From Bacteroidales bacterium (GTDB lineage: Bacteria; Bacteroidota; Bacteroidia; Bacteroidales; VadinHA17), in contig JAOZKQ010000173.1 of NCBI GenBank assembly GCA_029935275.1, positions 1 to 5,051 of the forward strand: a DNA stretch of 5,051 nucleotides, given 5' to 3'. Both the position numbers and the translations under genes were made by a program. The notes below the pieces were generated by a model that was given only the letters and a program-made list of their open reading frames with translations, made no database searches and was not told where the DNA came from. Each line of letters begins with the position of its first letter. The stretch's first letter is position 1. Below are positions 1-5,051 of the stretch, piece by piece.

Positions 1-3000
1 GACCAAAGAGTAAAAGAAAAACAGTACGACATTTTATTTCAGGACATGTCAGGTTCAGGGATGAGCCAGCTAAGTTATATACAGGTTCAACGACATGTGA
101 AAGAAATTGCAACGGTTTTCTACAATAAGGAACCAGACGAACCACGCGTAGCTATTTATTCTGAAAACAGTATTGAATCTGCATGCTGTGACTTAGCCTG
201 CCTGTTTTATGATATTTTTGACACACCCCTGAATGCCAATTTTTTTAATAAAGAAATCCTAAGTTCTATTTTCAAGCAGGTTAACACAAACATCGTTGTT
301 ACAGATACTGCCCAGCGATTTAATATTCTGGAAGATCTTAGAAAAGAATATAAATTAAATTTCTCCATTTTTGTCACTGACTCCAATATTCTTTTAAAAG
401 ATCCGAAGGATTACTTTCTGGGGGAGCAAAGCAAAAGTTACAGAGACTCGGAAATAACAGCAATACTCGGTAAAAGAACAAAAAAAGACATCTCAAGTGT
501 TGCTACAACAATGTTTACCTCAGGTAGTACCGGCCTCCCTAAAGGTGTTTCTTTTTCAATATACAATCTGGTATCTAAAAGATTTGCAAGAGGTGCTGCT
601 CTCCCTTCCATTGGGAATAGAGAAACTATGCTCTGCTATTTGCCCCTTTATCATACCTTTGGAAGATACCTTGAAATGCTTGGAACCATTTACTGGAGAG
701 GGAAATATGTATTTGTAGGGAACCCTTCAAAGGAAGTTCTTCTGTCTCTATTTCCGAAAATTAATCCCAGCATTTTTATTAGTATCCCTTTAAGATGGGA
801 ACAGTTAGGAGAAGAAGCCAATGCCAAAATGGGAACTATCAATGATCAGGAACAACGTAAAAAAATCCTAAAGAAAGTTGTAGGGAAACGTTTAAAATGG
901 GGACTATCAGCTGCTGGTTACCTGGAACCAAAAATATTCCGCTTTTTTCAGGATAATGGAGTTAAGCTTTGCAGCGGTTTCGGAATGACAGAAGCAACAG
1001 GAGGAATTACCATGACACTACCCGGTGAATATTACAATGATTCAACTGGTATTCCTTTACCCGGAGTTGACACCCACTTTAGAGAGAATGGAGAACTTGA
1101 AATTTCAGGACACTATATTGCCCGCTACCTTGACAAAGCCGGACCGGGAGATCAGATACCATTTCCCGGTAAAGAAAAAAAGAAAAAATATTTACCCACT
1201 GGTGATATATTTAAGGTTACAAAAAATGGCCATTACTCAATAGTTGACCGGGTAAAGGACATCTATAAAAACAATAAAGGCCAAACCATTGCACCCCGTA
1301 CCGTAGAACAGAAGTTTATTGGTGTTCCGGGTATTAAGCGCACCTTTCTCGTTGGTGATGCAAAACCATATAATACCCTGTTAATTGTACCTGACATGGA
1401 GGATCCTGTTCTTAAAGCATCTGGAGCATTCGAAAACAAACAGGAGTATTTTCATCAAATAGTAACTGCTGCCAACAAAAATCTCGCACCTTTTGAAAGG
1501 GTAATTAACTTTTTACTTCTGGAAAGGGATTTTGATCTTTCTAAAGGAGAACTTACACCAAAGGGCTCCCTTAACAGAAAGTCCATTAGTACTAATTTTG
1601 AAAAGGAAATTGAAAAACTTTATCAAAGAAACTATATTTTACTAAAAAACAATTCATTAAAAATAAAAATACACAGATGGTTCTACCGGGACCTGGGGAT
1701 TTTAGAAACGGATATTGCCCTCACCGGGGAAGGATTGGAAAATAAAGTTTCCGGGTTAATACTTCCATTAAGAAAAGAGGAAAAAGAGAACATGTACCTT
1801 ATAGGTGACCTTATGTACAGAATAAATGATGATACCATTGAACTTGGTTTATTTGCCAGGCAACCAAGATTATGGATCGGCAACCCCTGCCTTATTAAAT
1901 TTAGTCCATGCAAAGAAGGATGGGACATACCCCTTAATAAAGTTTCAGCCCAGGTATTTTTACCGAAAAAACAGGTTAGATCTTACCCCCACAATAAATT
2001 TCCAAATTTAAGCTTCGTCAAAGACCAAAAAATCAATTTTATCAACAATCTGCTATGTTGTTCATTATTCTCAGAAGCATCCACGGCTCTTTCCTGCACC
2101 AGACAAATAGGTGATATTTTTGGTGATTATGATGAGAAAATTGCCGTCATCATCAGACGACGCCTTGAAGCATTATCCTGCCATAAAGATGAGCAGGTCA
2201 GGACACAGGCTTATCAGACACTTCTGCTAAAAGATCCGCATAATGATTACAGTAAAATGTTCCCTACATTTATTCAATCCGGGCAATCTTTCTTAACAGA
2301 AAAGTCAATAAAAGAAATAGCAAGTAAAGAAATTGGAAAACATAAGCTTGAATCTCTACGTCAACGACTTTTCACATACCGGAAACAACTAAGCTGGCCG
2401 GCAGATCCCGAAATACAAAAACAGTTCAAATACCTGCTCAGGTTGCTTTACCATTTTGCTATGGAAAACCTGGATTATTACATCCCTATAAGATCAGAAC
2501 TGGCAAGCTGGATTCTGCATAGAAAGGATCCTGTACTTGCTCATGTTGCAAAAAAATATTTTATAGAACTTAACCAATATTTTGAAAAACAAACGTGTAA
2601 AGATTTTAACATCCTGGAGGAAGAAGAATGGAACGAAAAGCTATGGTTTGATCCAGGAATTGTAGAAGAAGAAAAAGAGAATATTAAAGATATCTTTATT
2701 GGCACTTACTTTCTTCAGCAATCAGTTAAGTTAGCTTATGGCGAAGATAGTTTTAAACTTGTCGATATTCCTAAAAATGAGATCTGGATTACTAAACTTT
2801 CCTCTAATTTTTATTACAGAAGGTATAGAGTAAGCATCAATACTACCGGAGGGAAACATTATGATCTTAACCTGATGCTAAATGATAAACTTCAGGAACC
2901 TGCAGGAATGGAAATGATTTACCTTTGGGCAGCCATTTCAGGCCACTCTTACGGGAGCCTTAGTTTACCTTCCCTTGGATGCTCTCAACCCAGGATGGGG

Positions 3001-4332
3001 GCAATTACAGCAAGACATATGAGTGAACTTACCTGCTGGGACAAAATACGGGAATACGCAGGGCTGCATTACTCCCTTGGCCACCTTAACAAGCCAAATG
3101 CATGGAAAAAACTAATAATAAAGGCCATAAAGGTGTATTTTAAAATTTGGGAACAAAGCAACTATCAGTTGCTCCCGGGCTTAATAACTCCGGAAAATGT
3201 TGTCGTTCCTGAATTAGATTACCTGGATACTGCTACCATTCAGTCACTCACAGGAACCACTAAGTATGAATCCACTCTCTCATTGGTACAACCGCTTGTA
3301 TGGAATTTTTACAATAAAACTACTTCCCATTACCCATGGTGTAATAAGCAATTAGATTTAAACTGGATTTTTGATGCTTGTATTGAAATATTGGGACAGG
3401 AAAAATCAAATATATTTTTAAAGGAGCTTAAGGAAGAGCTTGAAGGGAAAGCTTTAATTTTGTATGATGACCTGAATCTACAACATGAACTGGAAAATTA
3501 CATTAAAAGAAGAGAGGAAAAATATTATTTACCAATTGCCCTTTTTAATGCTATTGATCAATATAAAGAATGGGAAAGCCTGAACCCGGGAGCAACCTCA
3601 TTTGCTAAAGAGCAAATGATCTTTGAACTTTCGAGTTTATTCAGATTATACAAGTTTCCTGAAATTGTACGATATAATTTTTATTATAAGACATATTTTA
3701 ATACGCATGATAAAGCTGTAAAAAATGCATTTAAAGATTTATTACTAAGAATCAATGAGAACGTTACTATCCCTGCATTTCAACACACTGAACTTTCCGA
3801 TCTTCAATCCACCCTCAGCTGCGAAGAAGACAGCCAGGTTTTCAGCAGGATGGTTTTTTCCAGATTGCAAAACTATCAGAAAATTGACCTCCTTAAAATT
3901 GGAGAGGACAAAGATGAACATATTGTAGTAACTACCGAGCTAACTGATAAAAACGGAATAAAATATAATGTCAGGGAGCCCATTGACCCTTCAGAGATAG
4001 GACAATTATACCGTTTGTTTTTTGAGGAAAATTACCCTAAATCTATCTCTGAAATGGATAAGCATATACTGGTTCTTGATAAACATGACCATGTAATAGG
4101 TGGGCTTTGTTATATTCCTCTGGAAAATGACATTGTACTTCTTGACGGTGCCGCCGTGACCACATCGCTTAAAGGAAGAGGAATTGGGAGTGCTATGATT
4201 GAGGACTTCAGTGCGCGGATGGCCGTAATAGGCACAAAAGTCATTAAAGCCCACTACCTGCATGGGAGTTTTTATCTTAAACTAAATTTTAAAGTTGATA
4301 AAAAATGGGGTGCATTGGTTAAGTTTTTGTAA
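1..4332 (+). CDS. Giant multidomain protein: long-chain acyl-CoA synthetase-like AMP-binding domain, large unassigned core, C-terminal GNAT acyltransferase (5' partial)
   Basis: Residues are counted from base 1 (1443 visible). Residues 1 to about 540 form an ANL adenylation domain: the phosphate-binding loop TSGSTGLPKG (173-182), PLYHTFGR (215-222), GFGMTE (326-331), PTGD ending at Asp402, DRVKD (416-420) and a C-terminal hinge/lysine segment ELTPKGSLNRK (517-527). The DR-x-KD form and PLYHTFGR resemble long-chain fatty acyl-CoA synthetases, so ATP-dependent activation of a carboxylic acid, probably fatty, is expected. Residues about 545-1315 are unassigned: a short strand-rich part, a helical HEAT-like part (about 675-890), then a possible kinase-like part (about 935-1080) and more helices. 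Residues about 1320-1440 form a GNAT fold, with acyl-CoA loop KGRGIG (1391-1396) and the late FYLKLNF motif (1424-1430). No signal peptide or clear membrane segment is visible, so it is probably cytoplasmic. The Met codons at 46 and 61 are unlikely starts, because upstream residues (ILFQD, ending at base 45) continue the family's N-terminal fold. The stop is TAA. Substrate and physiological role are unknown. Confidence 0.9.
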   Translation, partial: DQRVKEKQYDILFQDMSGSGMSQLSYIQVQRHVKEIATVFYNKEPDEPRVAIYSENSIESACCDLACLFYDIFDTPLNANFFNKEILSSIFKQVNTNIVVTDTAQRFNILEDLRKEYKLNFSIFVTDSNILLKDPKDYFLGEQSKSYRDSEITAILGKRTKKDISSVATTMFTSGSTGLPKGVSFSIYNLVSKRFARGAALPSIGNRETMLCYLPLYHTFGRYLEMLGTIYWRGKYVFVGNPSKEVLLSLFPKINPSIFISIPLRWEQLGEEANAKMGTINDQEQRKKILKKVVGKRLKWGLSAAGYLEPKIFRFFQDNGVKLCSGFGMTEATGGITMTLPGEYYNDSTGIPLPGVDTHFRENGELEISGHYIARYLDKAGPGDQIPFPGKEKKKKYLPTGDIFKVTKNGHYSIVDRVKDIYKNNKGQTIAPRTVEQKFIGVPGIKRTFLVGDAKPYNTLLIVPDMEDPVLKASGAFENKQEYFHQIVTAANKNLAPFERVINFLLLERDFDLSKGELTPKGSLNRKSISTNFEKEIEKLYQRNYILLKNNSLKIKIHRWFYRDLGILETDIALTGEGLENKVSGLILPLRKEEKENMYLIGDLMYRINDDTIELGLFARQPRLWIGNPCLIKFSPCKEGWDIPLNKVSAQVFLPKKQVRSYPHNKFPNLSFVKDQKINFINNLLCCSLFSEASTALSCTRQIGDIFGDYDEKIAVIIRRRLEALSCHKDEQVRTQAYQTLLLKDPHNDYSKMFPTFIQSGQSFLTEKSIKEIASKEIGKHKLESLRQRLFTYRKQLSWPADPEIQKQFKYLLRLLYHFAMENLDYYIPIRSELASWILHRKDPVLAHVAKKYFIELNQYFEKQTCKDFNILEEEEWNEKLWFDPGIVEEEKENIKDIFIGTYFLQQSVKLAYGEDSFKLVDIPKNEIWITKLSSNFYYRRYRVSINTTGGKHYDLNLMLNDKLQEPAGMEMIYLWAAISGHSYGSLSLPSLGCSQPRMGAITARHMSELTCWDKIREYAGLHYSLGHLNKPNAWKKLIIKAIKVYFKIWEQSNYQLLPGLITPENVVVPELDYLDTATIQSLTGTTKYESTLSLVQPLVWNFYNKTTSHYPWCNKQLDLNWIFDACIEILGQEKSNIFLKELKEELEGKALILYDDLNLQHELENYIKRREEKYYLPIALFNAIDQYKEWESLNPGATSFAKEQMIFELSSLFRLYKFPEIVRYNFYYKTYFNTHDKAVKNAFKDLLLRINENVTIPAFQHTELSDLQSTLSCEEDSQVFSRMVFSRLQNYQKIDLLKIGEDKDEHIVVTTELTDKNGIKYNVREPIDPSEIGQLYRLFFEENYPKSISEMDKHILVLDKHDHVIGGLCYIPLENDIVLLDGAAVTTSLKGRGIGSAMIEDFSARMAVIGTKVIKAHYLHGSFYLKLNFKVDKKWGALVKFL

Positions 4333-4516
4333 GGTTACATTGAGGGCATTAAGACAGTTTACAATGAAATTTATTCTAATAAGGGGTATAAACCCAATAA
4401 AAGTATGTGAATGAAAAACCATCAAAATTAACCCAACAAAAGCAATTTTCTTCATCATAAACTTTTAAACTACTTTCAATAACTTACCTAAAATAATAAT
4501 AGGATTCCAAATATAA

Positions 4517-4549
4517 AAAACACCCCGACTATAACAGTGGGGGTGTTTT
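4517..4549. terminator. Bidirectional rho-independent terminator between convergent genes
   Basis: A 10-bp perfect stem, AAAACACCCC (4517-4526) with GGGGTGTTTT (4540-4549), encloses a 13-base loop. After one G/G mismatch, three more pairs (4528-4530 with 4536-4538) can form inside it, leaving a five-base loop. On the minus strand the GC part of the stem is followed by six uninterrupted T residues (complement of 4515-4520), which suits termination of the citrate synthase transcript about 50 bases after its stop. On the plus strand it is followed by TTTT (4546-4549), a C, and more T-rich sequence. It can therefore also end the long plus-strand transcript, although it lies about 185 bases beyond that stop codon. 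Termination in both directions is inferred from structure only. Confidence 0.85.
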
Positions 4550-4599
4550 CATAGTTTTATCAATCACCCGGGGGTGAAAAGAAAATCTTTGAAGTCAGC

Positions 4600-5051
4600 T
4601 TATTTCTTACCAAAGGCAATATCTTCAAGCATAGCTGTAGTCAGGGACTTAGGCCTTTCAAGAGGATATCCAAGTGCACGGTCCCATACAATATTAGAAA
4701 GAACCCCAATTGCACGTCCAATTGCAAATAAAACAGTATAAAAATCATACTCACGAAGGCCATAATGCCATTGAATTACTCCGGACTGAGCATCAACGTT
4801 TGGCCAGGGATTCTTAGCTTTTCCGTGCTCCCTTAAAATATCAGGAACTACCTCATAAAGAATATTTACATATTCAAAAATTGGATCATCTGCCAGGTGC
4901 TTCAGACAGAATTCTCTTTGAGCAGTATATCTGGGATCAGTTTTACGTAAAACAGCATGTCCATAACCAGGAATAACCTGACCTGAATTCAATGTATCCC
5001 AAACAAATTTAGTCATCTCCTCCTTGTTAGGTGTTTTGCCACCCATCTTTT
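4600..5051 (-). CDS. gltA: Citrate synthase, eukaryote (mitochondrial)-like type, C-terminal third (5' partial)
   Basis: This enzyme condenses acetyl-CoA with oxaloacetate to citrate and CoA, the entry step of the TCA cycle, in the cytoplasm. About 150 C-terminal residues are visible, against roughly 437 in the mature pig heart enzyme. They match the mitochondrial form closely through IPGYGHAVLRKTDPRY, KNPWPNVDAQSG, GRAIGVL and PLERPKS. By pig numbering these supply His320, Arg329, Asp375, Arg401 and Arg421, so all catalytic and citrate-binding residues in this part are intact. His238 and His274 lie outside the window. The Met codon at 5046-5044 is internal, not a start: the frame stays open to the edge and a Lys codon precedes it. 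The stop is TAA at 4602-4600, and the terminator at 4517-4549 lies downstream. The family assignment is firm. The gene symbol follows common bacterial usage; bacterial eukaryote-like forms are known, for example in Geobacteraceae. Confidence 0.95.
   Translation of the reverse strand, partial: KMGGKTPNKEEMTKFVWDTLNSGQVIPGYGHAVLRKTDPRYTAQREFCLKHLADDPIFEYVNILYEVVPDILREHGKAKNPWPNVDAQSGVIQWHYGLREYDFYTVLFAIGRAIGVLSNIVWDRALGYPLERPKSLTTAMLEDIAFGKK

Noticed and set aside
1171..1190. A-rich stretch with runs of seven and six A residues inside the giant gene, a possible slippage site or sequencing frameshift
   Set aside because: The adenylation motifs on both sides (GFGMTE before, PTGD after) are in the same frame, so no frameshift is needed. 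It simply encodes a lysine-rich surface loop.
1683..1928. Minus-strand 81-codon frame opposite the start of the core region
   Set aside because: It lies within the continuous plus-strand coding frame and shows no family motif or start signal.
4006..4263. Minus-strand 85-codon frame opposite the GNAT domain
   Set aside because: The opposite strand encodes a clear GNAT motif set here, and the antisense translation shows no recognisable domain. It is a shadow frame.
4384..4395. GGGT-ATAA-ACCC inverted repeat in the intergenic region
   Set aside because: A four-pair stem with no extension or T tract is too weak to call an operator or terminator.
4364..4414. Sixteen-codon plus-strand frame after the giant gene (MKFILIRGINPIKVCE)
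   Set aside because: It is very short, no ribosome binding site precedes it, and such frames are expected by chance in AT-rich DNA.
4564..4577. Small inverted repeat TCACC / GGTGA just downstream of the citrate synthase stop
   Set aside because: The stem is only about five pairs with a four-base loop and lacks a following T tract. The nearby 4517-4549 structure is a far better terminator.

Overview
The window holds two convergent genes, both cut by the window edges, with one bidirectional terminator between them. It is AT-rich, and the intergenic DNA has many A/T runs. The organism is probably a bacterium, perhaps of the Bacteroidota. That guess rests on base composition, the AT-rich intergenic DNA and a eukaryote-type citrate synthase in a bacterial-style compact layout. 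It is an inference, not a demonstration.

Bases 1-4332 (+) are almost wholly one giant open reading frame of at least 1443 codons, open through the left edge. It encodes a multidomain protein. The N-terminal part is an AMP-forming acyl-CoA synthetase/ligase module of the long-chain fatty-acid type. The middle is about 770 residues I cannot assign to a family with confidence. The C-terminal part is a GNAT-type N-acyltransferase module. This protein is the notable item here: an acyl-activating enzyme and an acyl-CoA-consuming enzyme sit in one chain around a large uncharacterised core. The core may include a degenerate, kinase-like segment.

Bases 4333-4599 are a 267-base convergent intergenic region. 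It carries a clear rho-independent terminator at about 4517-4549, flanked by A and T tracts so that it can serve both genes. I see no convincing gene in it, though a weak 58-codon minus-strand frame with a hydrophobic start is recorded as a finding.

Bases 4600-5051 (-) are the C-terminal third of citrate synthase, which begins beyond the right edge. It is strikingly like the mitochondrial form and keeps every substrate-binding and catalytic residue that falls in the visible part. Citrate synthase consumes acetyl-CoA and the large protein probably makes or uses acyl-CoA. Because the genes are convergent, though, they are not in one operon, and I infer no functional link from position alone.
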